From positions 1,737,501 to 1,801,500 of the forward strand of contig NZ_CP094971.1 of assembly GCF_022869825.1 (NCBI RefSeq): a DNA stretch of 64,000 bases, read 5' to 3'. The DNA comes from Clostridium sp. BJN0001. GTDB lineage: Bacteria; Bacillota; Clostridia; Clostridiales; Clostridiaceae. How positions within the stretch are numbered: the stretch's first letter is position 1; every line of letters starts with the position of its first letter. A program made the translations under genes and the position numbers. The notes under the pieces are model-generated. The model searched no databases. It was not told the origin of the DNA and saw only the letters and a program-made list of their open reading frames with translations. Below, one piece after another: positions 25,047-33,976 of the stretch.

Positions 25047-25724
25047 CTATAACTTATAAATATCTGAAAGTAATGTTATTTTTCCTCTTTGAGATTTTAT
25101 AAGGCCTTTTTTTTCAAATTCATTAAGTTTTCTTGTAACAGATTCACGGCTTGAATCTATTTCAAGTGCAAGTTCTCTATGAGTTATATATATTATCTTT
25201 GAATTCTTTTTTAGGAAAAATTCTATCAATCTTTTTTCTAAAGATTTATGATTTTTTTCTTCTCTTTTTTTTATTATGAGATCAAGTTTTTTATAGATAT
25301 CCTGATACATATATTTAAGAAATTCAATATTTTCTAAAAGATATTCTCTAACAAACTCTGTTGAAAGAGTACACATTAAAGAATCACATATAGCACATGC
25401 TGATATATTTAATGAATTATAATGTAGAATGCAATTTAAAGCTTCGTGACAAAGACCTCCTGCCTTTATATTATACAGATTTGTCTCTTCACCTTCAATA
25501 TTAATTTTTTTAATATTGATTTCACCTGTAAGTACAAACGGCATTCTTTCACACATACGTCCATTTGATAACATACACTCATTAGAATACATAATTCTAA
25601 ATTCACTATTTTTTTCAACAAGTCCATTATTTTTATCATTTATATCTTTTAAAAACGGATATTTTTCAAATAATAAATTAATTTTTTTCTTTTTTTCAGC
25701 TATTGAATCCTCTTTATGAATCAT
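25047..25724 (-). CDS. Crp/Fnr-family transcriptional regulator, cysteine-rich
   Basis: The 225-residue protein has an N-terminal cyclic-nucleotide-binding-like domain with several cysteines (CMLSNGRMCERMPF, GGLCHEALNCIL, ACAICDSLMC) that could bind an iron-sulphur cluster or sense redox. The C-terminal winged helix has the recognition helix DSSRESVTRKLNEFE. Its RESVTR resembles RETVGR of E. coli CRP, which reads TGTGA. It is 14 bp after trx in one operon. A TGTGA-N5-TCACA site sits at the operon promoter, so autoregulation is likely. A direct redox signal is an inference. Confidence 0.92.
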   Translation of the reverse strand: MIHKEDSIAEKKKKINLLFEKYPFLKDINDKNNGLVEKNSEFRIMYSNECMLSNGRMCERMPFVLTGEINIKKINIEGEETNLYNIKAGGLCHEALNCILHYNSLNISACAICDSLMCTLSTEFVREYLLENIEFLKYMYQDIYKKLDLIIKKREEKNHKSLEKRLIEFFLKKNSKIIYITHRELALEIDSSRESVTRKLNEFEKKGLIKSQRGKITLLSDIYKL

Positions 25725-25738
25725 TACTTAACTTTCCT

Positions 25739-26050
25739 TTAAAGAAAATTACTTATTTTTGACATTATTAATTTCTTTGGCATAAACCCAACAAGTTTAT
25801 CTACTATATTACCGTCTTTAATAATAAGCATTGTTGGAACCGAAAAAATTTGAAATTGTGCTGCCATATCAGGGCTCTTATCTATATCAACTTTGTATAT
25901 ACCTACTTTACCTGCTAAATCTTTATGAACATCTTCTAATACTGGGCCAAGCATCTTACATGGTCCACACCATGTTGCAAAAAAGTCAATCACTACAACC
26001 CTATTCTCTTTAATTACTCTATTAAAATCATTACTATTAATTATTTCCAT
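25739..26050 (-). CDS. trxA: Thioredoxin
   Basis: The 103-residue protein has the thioredoxin fold with the active-site motif FFATWCGPCKML (CGPC) and the cis-proline region IFSVPTMLI. It reduces protein disulphides in the cytoplasm. It is the first gene of an operon with a cysteine-rich Crp/Fnr-type regulator, which links it to redox control. AAAAGGAGTG lies before the ATG. Confidence 0.96.
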   Translation of the reverse strand: MEIINSNDFNRVIKENRVVVIDFFATWCGPCKMLGPVLEDVHKDLAGKVGIYKVDIDKSPDMAAQFQIFSVPTMLIIKDGNIVDKLVGFMPKKLIMSKISNFL

Positions 26051-26086
26051 TTAAAACACTCCTTTTCCTTTCTTATTTATATTTAT

Positions 26087-26128
26087 ATTATAATAATACA
26101 CTTATCATACTTCTGTGACTTAATCACA
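26087..26128 (-). promoter_or_regulatory. trx-crp promoter with a CRP/FNR-type site at activator spacing
   Basis: On the minus strand TGTGA-TTAAG-TCACA (26114-26128) lies 21 bp upstream of TATAAT (26087-26092). The palindrome centre is therefore about 40 bp before the expected transcription start, the class II activator position, and no -35 hexamer is visible. The site matches the specificity expected from the downstream regulator. Confidence 0.6.
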
Positions 26129-26233
26129 ATACAATTAAATATACCATTATTATCTCACAAATACGGAAATAAATACTTCTATAATAATAAGTTCTATACC
26201 TTATAAAGATTTTGTAACTATTGACTTTGATAT

Positions 26234-26617
26234 TTAATTATCGTACGTTACAGAATAAATAGAATCTAAAGAAAGATAATGTTTAAAACCATCCTCATTT
26301 ATAAAAACGAATCTATTATCTGTCATTTCATCTTCACAAACTCTTCCGCTAAAACTTATCTCTGGTTTTAAACTTTCCCATGAATCTATATCATGATAAA
26401 TATTAATTTTGATTTTATGTGTTAATAAATTATCTGAAAATTTATAAATAACTCCAAAATTATTCTTAGTGCTAAAAATCTGTCTGTACTTTTTTCCATC
26501 TATAATGGTGTCTACTGCTATAAGTCCATTATATAGAACTGACACTTCTCCTTCAAGTACTTCAGTTGCTTTATCCTTATACCAGTCACTATAAGTCTGG
26601 TAAATAAAAATTTGCAT
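26234..26617 (-). CDS. Conserved-looking protein of unknown function, about 127 residues
   Basis: The frame has a good GGAGG site five bases before the ATG, and normal composition for the window. The product is soluble and rich in beta-strand-like segments (EGEVSVLYNGLIAVDTIIDGKKYRQIF), with no signal peptide and a single cysteine. I do not recognise a family. It lies alone between the trx-crp operon and glnN, with no clear operon partner. Confidence 0.7.
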   Translation of the reverse strand: MQIFIYQTYSDWYKDKATEVLEGEVSVLYNGLIAVDTIIDGKKYRQIFSTKNNFGVIYKFSDNLLTHKIKINIYHDIDSWESLKPEISFSGRVCEDEMTDNRFVFINEDGFKHYLSLDSIYSVTYDN

Positions 26618-26719
26618 ATTGTGCCTCCATTATTCTAATAATTGCTGATATTAAAATTATAATATAATTAATATGATATTTACAGAGTTTTTAATAAAAT
26701 TATATGCTTAAGCTCAAAA

Positions 26720-26751
26720 AATGGCTGCTGGAAATTAATCCCGCAGCCATT
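26720..26751 (-). terminator. Terminator of glnN
   Basis: On the minus strand AATGGCTGC pairs with GCAGCCATT, with extra GGA/TCC pairing in the loop, followed by TTTTTTGAG. It lies 14 bp after the glnN stop. Confidence 0.85.
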
Positions 26752-26765
26752 AAAATCATATATTA

Positions 26766-28859
26766 TTAGATATTAAATAACATATCTTCATATGTTGGCA
26801 TTGGCCAATATTCTTTAGCAACGATCATTTCAAGTGCATCTGCATCTTTTCTTAAAATCTGCATCTGTTCAAATACATCATATCTGTACATCATTCCAAG
26901 ATCGTAGATGTCTCCATCAAAGTTTTCAGCCTTTTGAACTTTTTCATCAAGAATATCAATATTCTTCTTAAGTGATGAGCTAAGAGCTGAAACTTTCTTT
27001 AATACAGATGCTTGTGCTGCTACACTAGCTTCAACGCCAGTATTTTTAACAGCATTTATTGATTCTGCAAGACTTGTTACATATTTAAGTGAAGCTGGAA
27101 GAATCTGACGTTTAGCCATTTCAAGAGTAGTTAATGCTTCTATATTTAAGATGTTATTATAGTTTCCAAGAACAACTCCATAACGTGCTGTTGCTTCTTC
27201 CTTTGTAAGAACTTTATGCTTTTCAAACATTTTGATATTCTTTTCTGCGATTAATGCTTTAGATGATTCAACAGTTGATTTTATATTAGGAAGACCTCTT
27301 TTTTCTGCCTCTTCAACCCATTCATCTGAATATCCATTTCCATTAAAGATTACTCTCTTGTGATTAGCTACAAGTTCCTTTAATAATGAAGGAAGTGCAT
27401 CTTTCTTATCATCAGCTTTTTCTAATCTATCTGCAATCTGAGATAAACTATCAGCAACTATTGTGTTAAGAATATAATTACAACATCCAATTGATGCAGA
27501 TGATGCAACCATTCTAAATTCAAATTTATTTCCTGTAAATGCAAATGGAGATGTTCTGTTTCTATCTGTTGTATCCTTTGGAAGTTGTGGAAGAGTTTTT
27601 ACTCCAATTTCTAATTCATTTTTAGATAATGCATTAGATAATTTTCCTTCTTCAACAGCTTTAAGCATATTAGTTACTTCATCACCAAGGAAAATAGAAA
27701 TGATAGCTGGAGGAGCTTCGTTAGCACCTAATCTATGATCATTTCCTGCATTTGCAGCTGAAACTCTTAAAAGATCAGCATTTTCATCAACGGCTTTAAT
27801 AACAGCGCATAAAAATACTAAGAATATTTCATTTTCTTCTGGAGTTTTTGCAGGTTTTAAAAGCTGAATTCCATCATCAGTTCCAATTGACCAGTTATTA
27901 TGCTTTCCAGATCCATTAACTCCTGCAAATGGTTTTTCATGAAGAAGGCAATATAATCCGTGTCTTTCTGCTATCTTTTTCATTTTTTCCATTACAAGCT
28001 GATTATTATCAGTTGCAATATTAGCTGTTGTATAAACACTTGCAAGTTCATGCTGTGCTGGTGCAACTTCATTATGCTTAGTCTTTGCTGTAATTCCAAG
28101 TTTCCATAATTCTTCATCTAAATCTTTCATAAATTCAGAAACTCTAGTTCTTAATGTTCCAAAATAATGATCATCAAGTTCTTGACCTTTTGAAGGTTTA
28201 GCACCAAATAATGTTCTTCCTGTTAAAATTAAATCCTTACGTGCATCATACATCTTTTTATCAATTAAGAAATATTCCTGTTCTGGTCCTACATTTTCAA
28301 TTATCTTTTTAGTTGTAGTATTTCCAAGAAGTCTTAATACTCTTAATCCCTGTTTATTTATAGCTTCCATTGAACGAAGAAGTGGAGTCTTTTTATCAAG
28401 TGCCTGTCCGTTATATGAGCAGAATGCAGTTGGTATACATAAAGAACCATCTTTTACAAAGGCTGGAGATGTACAATCCCATGCAGTATATCCTCTTGCT
28501 TCAAATGTTGCTCTAAGTCCACCTGAAGGGAATGAAGATGCATCTGGTTCACTTTGAATTAATTCTTTTCCTGAAAATTCTAATAATACTTTTCCGTCTT
28601 TTACAGGTGTTATAAATGCATCATGCTTTTCTGCTGTAATACCAGTCATAGGTTGGAACCAATGAGTATAATGTGTAGCTCCTTTTTCTATAGCCCAGTT
28701 TTTCATAGCTTCTGCTACAACATCAGCTATATCACTTTTAAGTGGAGTTCCTTCTTCTATTGTCTTTTTTAAAGCTTTGTATGTAGCTTTAGGTAAACTT
28801 ACTTTCATTACATCATCATTAAACACGTCACAACCGAAAATTTGGTCTATATTTTTCAT
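26766..28859 (-). CDS. glnN: Glutamine synthetase type III (GlnN)
   Basis: The protein of 697 residues matches the large type III glutamine synthetases: WFQPMTGITAEKHDAF, the VGPEQEYFLIDK glutamate motif, KHNEVAPAQHELA, and HEKPFAGVNGSGKHNNWS with the metal and ATP-binding residues. It assembles as a dodecamer and makes glutamine from glutamate, ammonia and ATP. I choose the ATG at 28857-28859, seven bases after GGAGGAG; a TTG at 28877 overlaps the SD. The leader carries a promoter and a terminator-like hairpin, suggesting nitrogen-responsive antitermination. Confidence 0.96.
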   Translation of the reverse strand: MKNIDQIFGCDVFNDDVMKVSLPKATYKALKKTIEEGTPLKSDIADVVAEAMKNWAIEKGATHYTHWFQPMTGITAEKHDAFITPVKDGKVLLEFSGKELIQSEPDASSFPSGGLRATFEARGYTAWDCTSPAFVKDGSLCIPTAFCSYNGQALDKKTPLLRSMEAINKQGLRVLRLLGNTTTKKIIENVGPEQEYFLIDKKMYDARKDLILTGRTLFGAKPSKGQELDDHYFGTLRTRVSEFMKDLDEELWKLGITAKTKHNEVAPAQHELASVYTTANIATDNNQLVMEKMKKIAERHGLYCLLHEKPFAGVNGSGKHNNWSIGTDDGIQLLKPAKTPEENEIFLVFLCAVIKAVDENADLLRVSAANAGNDHRLGANEAPPAIISIFLGDEVTNMLKAVEEGKLSNALSKNELEIGVKTLPQLPKDTTDRNRTSPFAFTGNKFEFRMVASSASIGCCNYILNTIVADSLSQIADRLEKADDKKDALPSLLKELVANHKRVIFNGNGYSDEWVEEAEKRGLPNIKSTVESSKALIAEKNIKMFEKHKVLTKEEATARYGVVLGNYNNILNIEALTTLEMAKRQILPASLKYVTSLAESINAVKNTGVEASVAAQASVLKKVSALSSSLKKNIDILDEKVQKAENFDGDIYDLGMMYRYDVFEQMQILRKDADALEMIVAKEYWPMPTYEDMLFNI

Positions 28860-28895
28860 AACAAATCTCTCCTCCAAATTATATAATTAAAAAAA

Positions 28896-28931
28896 GAGCC
28901 AAAAATACACTATCATGTATATTTTTAGCTC
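28896..28931 (-). terminator. Leader terminator (attenuator) upstream of glnN
   Basis: On the minus strand GAGCTAAAAATATAC pairs with GTGTATTTTTGGCTC (two wobbles) around the six-base loop ATGATA, followed by seven U. It lies between the glnN promoter and the ribosome binding site. Confidence 0.75.
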
Positions 28932-28996
28932 CATTACTAAACACATATTATTAAATTTTAATTTTTATAACTTAATATATTTAATTTTATAAACAC

Positions 28997-29025
28997 ATTA
29001 TACTCTTTAAACTTTAAATATTCAA
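28997..29025 (-). promoter_or_regulatory. Sigma-A promoter of glnN
   Basis: On the minus strand TTGAAT (29020-29025) and TATAAT (28997-29002) are 17 bp apart, giving a leader of about 130 nt that contains the hairpin at 28896-28931. Confidence 0.8.
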
Positions 29026-29046
29026 GTATTTTTTATTATATTTATT

Positions 29047-29847
29047 TTAGTTTCCAGCACTTTCATATCCTTTAATTCCGTAACTAAAAAATGCATATGC
29101 TATAAATGAAAATACTGCTGCAATAATACATTCTATTCCTATTAACATTCCTGAAGCGCTACTTTTTAAGAAATAACTTGCAGGAAGATATGCAACAAAA
29201 CCAAATGGTATTATCCATGTAATTATAAACTTAACCGGTCTTGAATATATATCTGTTGGATATTTTGCAAAATCTGCAAATTGATATACAAAATATAAAA
29301 CAGGGCCACTTACCTTTATCCAAAATGCAAATGATGCAAAGAAAAGCTTAATTGCTGTATAAATAAATGCACCTGCTATTATGGATACTATAAATAAAAT
29401 TATATGCTCTATATCACATATTACAATACCATCTGCTATAGATTTTGAAACTAGTATTCCTCCAACTACAAGTTCTCCCACAGCATCAGGCTGAAGTCTT
29501 TCAGCTATAAGCTGGAAAAACACATTCATAGGTCTTAACATATACCTGTCAAAATCTCCATTAACAATTAATCTCCATGCCATAATCCATATATTATCTG
29601 TAAAAAGATGGTCTATTCCTCTTGGAATCTGTGCAAATCCATAAATAAAAATAAGCTCATCTAATGTCCACCCATTTAATGATGGTATATTTCCAAATAC
29701 TAAATAAAGAAAAAGTATTCCAATTATCTGAGTAAAAAAGAATCCAATTATTCCAATAAAGAAATCAACTTTTGACTGGACAATCAATTTCAAAAACTGA
29801 GAAATAAATATTGAATAAAGTCTTAAATATCTCTTTAATTTTTTCAT
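29047..29847 (-). CDS. ABC-2 type exporter permease (second subunit)
   Basis: The 266-residue protein has six or so membrane spans and the WRLIVNGDFDRYMLRPMNVFFQLIAERLQ segment (cited as NGDFDRYMLRP), typical of the ABC-2 permeases encoded in pairs with an ABC ATPase. The start is the ATG at 29845-29847 after GGAGGG; an open stretch upstream overlaps the preceding permease gene and has no SD. It is two bases downstream of the first permease. The substrate of the exporter is unknown. Confidence 0.88.
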   Translation of the reverse strand: MKKLKRYLRLYSIFISQFLKLIVQSKVDFFIGIIGFFFTQIIGILFLYLVFGNIPSLNGWTLDELIFIYGFAQIPRGIDHLFTDNIWIMAWRLIVNGDFDRYMLRPMNVFFQLIAERLQPDAVGELVVGGILVSKSIADGIVICDIEHIILFIVSIIAGAFIYTAIKLFFASFAFWIKVSGPVLYFVYQFADFAKYPTDIYSRPVKFIITWIIPFGFVAYLPASYFLKSSASGMLIGIECIIAAVFSFIAYAFFSYGIKGYESAGN

Positions 29848-29849
29848 CT

Positions 29850-30668
29850 TTACCCTCCTAACACAACAAGTCTTGTAGTTATCTTCTTCCATATAAATGT
29901 TCCAAGCATGTATAAAATTATAATCCATGCTATCTGTCTTAAAAATACAAATAAAAGTTCATTATTTGAATATTTTCCAAGGTATATCATAATAGGTGCA
30001 TAGTTCATTGACGAAAAAGGTAAAAATTCAAAAATTTTTGAAACCGCTTCCGGAAAAAAGCTTAAAGGAATAAGTTCTCCTGTTAAAAATGTAAGAAGTG
30101 CCTCTTTAGCCATTTCCATTCCAAATATATAAGTTGTAAAAAATGCTATCATTGAAAAACAAAAATCAAATAAAACATAAATTAAAAAACTCATAAATGC
30201 ACTTAATATAAATAAAATTATGTTTCTTATGCTCGTAAAGCCTGTCTTAAGAACAAATGCTTTATAAAGTTCAAGACCAATCCATATAAATATTCCTGGA
30301 ACTAGCAATTTATAGATTGAATGTCCTAGTGATCTAAATAAAAGACTAATTCTATAATTAATTGGCTTAATTAAATTCATTGCAATTGAGCCCTTTTCAA
30401 TATCATCACTAATCCAATTTGAAACACCTATTTTAACAATACATCCAGTAACATATGTCATGAAAATATATATTATCATTTGGTCTCTTGTAAATCCTCC
30501 AAGTGTATCTGATGGTGAATTGTTATATACTACCATCCACAAATAATACATTATAAAAGAACTAAATAAACTTACAAAAATAAATAAGTAAAACGCTCCT
30601 TTATATGCCATCTCTTTTTTTATTTCATTAGATGCAAATGGAATATATGTTTTAAACCATTTTTTCAT
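29850..30668 (-). CDS. ABC-2 type exporter permease (first subunit)
   Basis: The 272-residue membrane protein has six predicted spans, starting MKKWFKTYIPFASNEIKKEM, and the LIKPINYRISLLFRSLGHS segment typical of this permease family. It forms the membrane part of an exporter with the following permease and the preceding ATPase. The ATG lies only 2 bp after the ATPase stop; its SD (GGGAGGAG) lies within the end of the ATPase gene at longer spacing, so translation is probably coupled. Confidence 0.88.
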   Translation of the reverse strand: MKKWFKTYIPFASNEIKKEMAYKGAFYLFIFVSLFSSFIMYYLWMVVYNNSPSDTLGGFTRDQMIIYIFMTYVTGCIVKIGVSNWISDDIEKGSIAMNLIKPINYRISLLFRSLGHSIYKLLVPGIFIWIGLELYKAFVLKTGFTSIRNIILFILSAFMSFLIYVLFDFCFSMIAFFTTYIFGMEMAKEALLTFLTGELIPLSFFPEAVSKIFEFLPFSSMNYAPIMIYLGKYSNNELLFVFLRQIAWIIILYMLGTFIWKKITTRLVVLGG

Positions 30669-30670
30669 AA

Positions 30671-31687
30671 TTACTCATCAACTCCTCCCTTGCAATATAT
30701 CTCTTTTACGATATCTGCGAGTTCTGTTTCATATACATGAACATCCCTAACAGGAATAAGCTGCATAATTTTTGAAATAACCTGTGGAGATTGAAGTTTT
30801 TTTACATTAAAATTAATTGTATATATCTTTTCTTCTTCATCTATTTCACTGTAAATATCGCTTTTTGAAAGATTAAATTCATCTTTTAGATCTATATTTT
30901 TTGCATTTTCTATATCTTTAATTTCAAAACAAACTCTTTTATTAACTGAATACTTTGTTTTTAAATCCTTTAAAGAACCATCATAAATCTTTTTACCATG
31001 ATCTATAATTATAATTCTATTACAAAGTTCTTCTATATCTTCTATATCATGAGTAGTAAGAATTATTGTTGTATTATATTTTTTATTTATCTCTTTAATC
31101 GCTTTTCTTATATTATCCTTAACTACAAGATCAAGTCCTATTGTAGGCTCGTCTAAATATAAGACTTTTGGATTATGAAGAAGAGATGCTCCAAGGTCTG
31201 CTCTCATTCTCTGTCCTAATGATAAATTTCTAACAGGTCTATCAAAAAACTCATTAAGACCTAATACTTTATTAAAAAACTCTAGCTGATTTTTATACTT
31301 TTCATCCGAAACATCATATATTTCCTTTAAAATAGTAAAAGACTCACTAAGTGGTAAATCCCACCATAACTGAGTTCTCTGTCCAAATACAACTCCAATA
31401 TTTTTTGCATTTATTTTTCTCTGTTTATTTGGATTTACTCCATTTACAGTGCAGTCGCCTTTAGTTGGATTTAATATTCCTGTCATCATTTTTATTGTTG
31501 TAGACTTTCCTGCACCGTTGCTGCCTATATATCCTACAATTTCACCATCATTTATTTTAAAAGAAATATCATCAACTGCTCTTTTTAAAACTTTTTCTGT
31601 TGAAAATACCCCTTTTATCGCCCCTTTAAGTCCAGGATACTTTTTAGGCGATATAAAATCTTTTGTTATATGACTAACTTCAATCAT
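30671..31687 (-). CDS. ABC exporter ATP-binding subunit
   Basis: The 338-residue ATPase has Walker A GYIGSNGAGKSTTIKM, the signature LSLGQRMRADLGASLL, Walker B VLYLDEPTIGLDL and the H-loop TTHD, plus an extended C-terminal domain. The family is the drug/polysaccharide-like exporter ATPase paired with two separate ABC-2 permeases. It is the first gene of a three-gene operon with its own promoter; GGGAGG precedes the ATG. The substrate is unknown. Confidence 0.93.
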   Translation of the reverse strand: MIEVSHITKDFISPKKYPGLKGAIKGVFSTEKVLKRAVDDISFKINDGEIVGYIGSNGAGKSTTIKMMTGILNPTKGDCTVNGVNPNKQRKINAKNIGVVFGQRTQLWWDLPLSESFTILKEIYDVSDEKYKNQLEFFNKVLGLNEFFDRPVRNLSLGQRMRADLGASLLHNPKVLYLDEPTIGLDLVVKDNIRKAIKEINKKYNTTIILTTHDIEDIEELCNRIIIIDHGKKIYDGSLKDLKTKYSVNKRVCFEIKDIENAKNIDLKDEFNLSKSDIYSEIDEEEKIYTINFNVKKLQSPQVISKIMQLIPVRDVHVYETELADIVKEIYCKGGVDE

Positions 31688-31746
31688 GCCTTATCCTCCC
31701 ACATTATGTAATTATAACGTTTTCTTTTTTTTAGTGCTCGGTGGTT

Positions 31747-31775
31747 ATTATAACAGTATAAATTTAAAAAATCAA
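31747..31775 (-). promoter_or_regulatory. Sigma-A promoter of the ABC exporter operon
   Basis: On the minus strand TTGATT (31770-31775) and TATAAT (31747-31752) are spaced by 17 bp, about 60 bp before the ATPase start. Confidence 0.75.
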
Positions 31776-31803
31776 GATTAATTTTTATTTATTGGTAATA
31801 CAT

Positions 31804-31862
31804 AAAAATCATACACTTTCTAGATTTAATTATAAACTTAATCTAGAAAATGTATGATTTTT
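31804..31862 (-). terminator. Long terminator hairpin after the thiamine operon
   Basis: Arms of about 23 bases (AAAAATCATACA.TTTCTAGA and its complement) pair with one mismatch around a thirteen-base loop. It lies ten bases after the stop of the HAD gene that ends the thiamine salvage operon. Confidence 0.85.
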
Positions 31863-31871
31863 ATATAAATT

Positions 31872-32444
31872 CTAATTATCCCATACTTTATCGTAAACTT
31901 TAATTACTTTAAGACCTGCACTCTCTGCTGATTTTATAGCATATGGTGCATCCTCATAAACTAAAGTCTCTTCTATTTTATATTTCATTATCTCACATGT
32001 TTTAATATAAATATCTTTTGTTCTCTTGCTCATGTTTAAAGAATCGCCTGTTATTATTTTCTTAAAACAATTTCTTAATCCAATTCTTTTCATAGCTTTA
32101 TCTGCACATTTATAAGAAGATGTAGTAAGAATACACATATGAGTTCCTTTTTTATATTCATTAAGAATAATTTGTTTTATATCTTTTTTTTCCCCTATCT
32201 CGTTCTCATATTCATATAAAATAAGATCATATATTTCTTTTATTATTGTATCTATATCTTTTTTTACCCCTAATTTTTCAATAAAATATAATGCCGATTC
32301 ATTCATTGTCATTTTTTCAATTATCTTATTAAGATTTTGTGGAGGCACAATACCTACCGATTTTAAATAATTTGATCCAAGATTTTCCCAATAATCCATT
32401 GAATCTAATATTGTTCCATCCATATCAAATATAATATTTTTCAT
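31872..32444 (-). CDS. HAD-family hydrolase (beta-phosphoglucomutase-like), last gene of the thiamine operon
   Basis: The 190-residue protein has the HAD nucleophile motif FDMDGTILDS (residues 5-14), the TTSSYKCADKAMKRIG segment with the motif II serine or threonine, a lysine in SKRTKDIY, and VYEDAPYAIKSAESAG for the acidic motif. It is a subfamily I phosphatase with a small helical cap. It begins 26 bp after thiE on the same strand and before a strong terminator, so a role in thiamine or HMP phosphate metabolism is possible but inferred only from context. AGGTAAG precedes the ATG. Confidence 0.85.
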   Translation of the reverse strand: MKNIIFDMDGTILDSMDYWENLGSNYLKSVGIVPPQNLNKIIEKMTMNESALYFIEKLGVKKDIDTIIKEIYDLILYEYENEIGEKKDIKQIILNEYKKGTHMCILTTSSYKCADKAMKRIGLRNCFKKIITGDSLNMSKRTKDIYIKTCEIMKYKIEETLVYEDAPYAIKSAESAGLKVIKVYDKVWDN

Positions 32445-32470
32445 AATACTTACCTATTTAAATTCTAAAA

Positions 32471-33112
32471 CTAATACTCAAATATTTCTTTTGTCTTCTT
32501 AAATAATTTCTTTGTTGCCTCTGTTGGATTTTCTGCTCCAAATATTGCTGAAATAACAGATATTCCATCAACGCCTATACCTTTTAAATAATCGCAGTTG
32601 TCATATGTAATTCCTCCAATTGCAACTATTGGAATATTTACATTTCTAGTAATTTCAAGAAGTGTCTCTTTTGACATATCACAGGCATCTTTCTTTGTAT
32701 TTGTATGAAATATTGCTCCAATTCCTATATAATCTGCACCCTTTTTTTCTGCTATTTTAGCTTCCTCTAAGTTTCCTGCAGATACTCCGATTATTTTATC
32801 ATTTCCTAATATTTCACGTGCCTTAGTATATTCCATATCGCTTTGTCCAATATGAACTCCATCTGCATCAACTTCTTTTGCTACAGAAATATCATCATTT
32901 ATAACAAATGGGACATTATATTTATCAGTTAATTTCTTTATTTCTTTTGCTTCAGCTACAAAATCATCATGATTTAATTCTTTTTCTCTTAGCTGAAGAA
33001 ATGTTGCACCAGATTTTAGTACCTCTTCTACAACATCTTTGAGTTTCATTCCATTAAGCCAGTGTCTGTCTGTTATTGCATAAAGCTGCAATGATTTTTT
33101 ACAAAACTTCAA
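32471..33112 (-). CDS. thiE: Thiamine-phosphate synthase
   Basis: The TIM-barrel protein joins HMP-PP and HET-P to make thiamine phosphate. Motifs include LQLYAITDRHWLNG at the start, TFLQLREKELNHDDF, FVINDDISVAKEVDADGVHIGQ (cited as NDDISVAKEVDADGVHIGQ), and GIGAIFHTNTKKDA. I choose the TTG at 33110-33112, six bases after GAAGGTG; this overlaps the end of thiM by 14 nt, consistent with translational coupling. A longer frame upstream has no SD. Confidence 0.96.
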   Translation of the reverse strand: MKFCKKSLQLYAITDRHWLNGMKLKDVVEEVLKSGATFLQLREKELNHDDFVAEAKEIKKLTDKYNVPFVINDDISVAKEVDADGVHIGQSDMEYTKAREILGNDKIIGVSAGNLEEAKIAEKKGADYIGIGAIFHTNTKKDACDMSKETLLEITRNVNIPIVAIGGITYDNCDYLKGIGVDGISVISAIFGAENPTEATKKLFKKTKEIFEY

Positions 33113-33944
33113 TTTTAGCACCTTCCTTAAATAATTCATAATTCATCTTTGCCATATAATCTATAAGATGCATTCTTAATGTACTAAAGCTTCCATCTGT
33201 TTCAGCCATTTTTTTATAAGCGAGCTCGCCTGCATAACCATAAGCACTTACAGCTGTAACTACAGCTTTATAAATGTTATCTTTATTTGCAGCTATAAAT
33301 ACACCTATCTCACTTGACTGCATGCATCCTGTTCCTGTAATTTTAGACATCATTTTATGTCCATTTCTTATTATACATACATCATCTTTAAATGCAACAA
33401 CATCAATAGGTCCACTTATTACAATTACAGTGTTCATCTTTTTGCTTAACTCTTTTGCATATTCTGCAATACTTTTAATGTTATCTTCATTTGCTAAATC
33501 TAAAATATCTGCATCAACACCTTTAGCACCGCTACTTTGTCCACCTACAAATTTTATTTCAGAAACATTACCTCTTATTACTGAGAAATGAATATTGTTA
33601 AGTAAATTTTTTAATACTGCATTTCTTCTTTTAGCTGCACCTGCACCAACTGGATCAAGTAAAAGCGGATGATTTACTTTATTGTTCATCTTTCCTGCCC
33701 TTAACATTGTCTCTTCATGGTAGCCTCCTGTATTTCCCATATTAAGTACAAATCCATTACATTCTGCTGTAATTTCTTCAACTTCATCAGGATCATCTGC
33801 CATTGTTGGTGAGCCACCACATGCTAATGTCATATTTGCACAGTCATTTGCAGTAACAATATTAGAAATGTTGTGAACTAAAGGTTTAATCTTCTGTATG
33901 TTTTCAAAAATCTCTTTTCCATCTTCTATCGTATATTTGCTCAT
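33099..33944 (-). CDS. thiM: Hydroxyethylthiazole kinase
   Basis: The 281-residue ribokinase-like protein phosphorylates the thiazole moiety (HET) for thiamine salvage. It has VHNISNIVTANDCANMTLACGG (cited as VTANDCANMTLACGGSP), DPVGAGAAKRRNAVL, SGPIDVV and the catalytic region MSKITGTGCMQSS with the GTGC anion hole. It is between the thiamine-binding-type gene and thiE in the operon. GAGGAG lies nine bases before the ATG. Confidence 0.97.
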   Translation of the reverse strand: MSKYTIEDGKEIFENIQKIKPLVHNISNIVTANDCANMTLACGGSPTMADDPDEVEEITAECNGFVLNMGNTGGYHEETMLRAGKMNNKVNHPLLLDPVGAGAAKRRNAVLKNLLNNIHFSVIRGNVSEIKFVGGQSSGAKGVDADILDLANEDNIKSIAEYAKELSKKMNTVIVISGPIDVVAFKDDVCIIRNGHKMMSKITGTGCMQSSEIGVFIAANKDNIYKAVVTAVSAYGYAGELAYKKMAETDGSFSTLRMHLIDYMAKMNYELFKEGAKIEVL

Positions 33945-33976
33945 AATCGTATGCTCCTCAAATTTATATTTACTAT

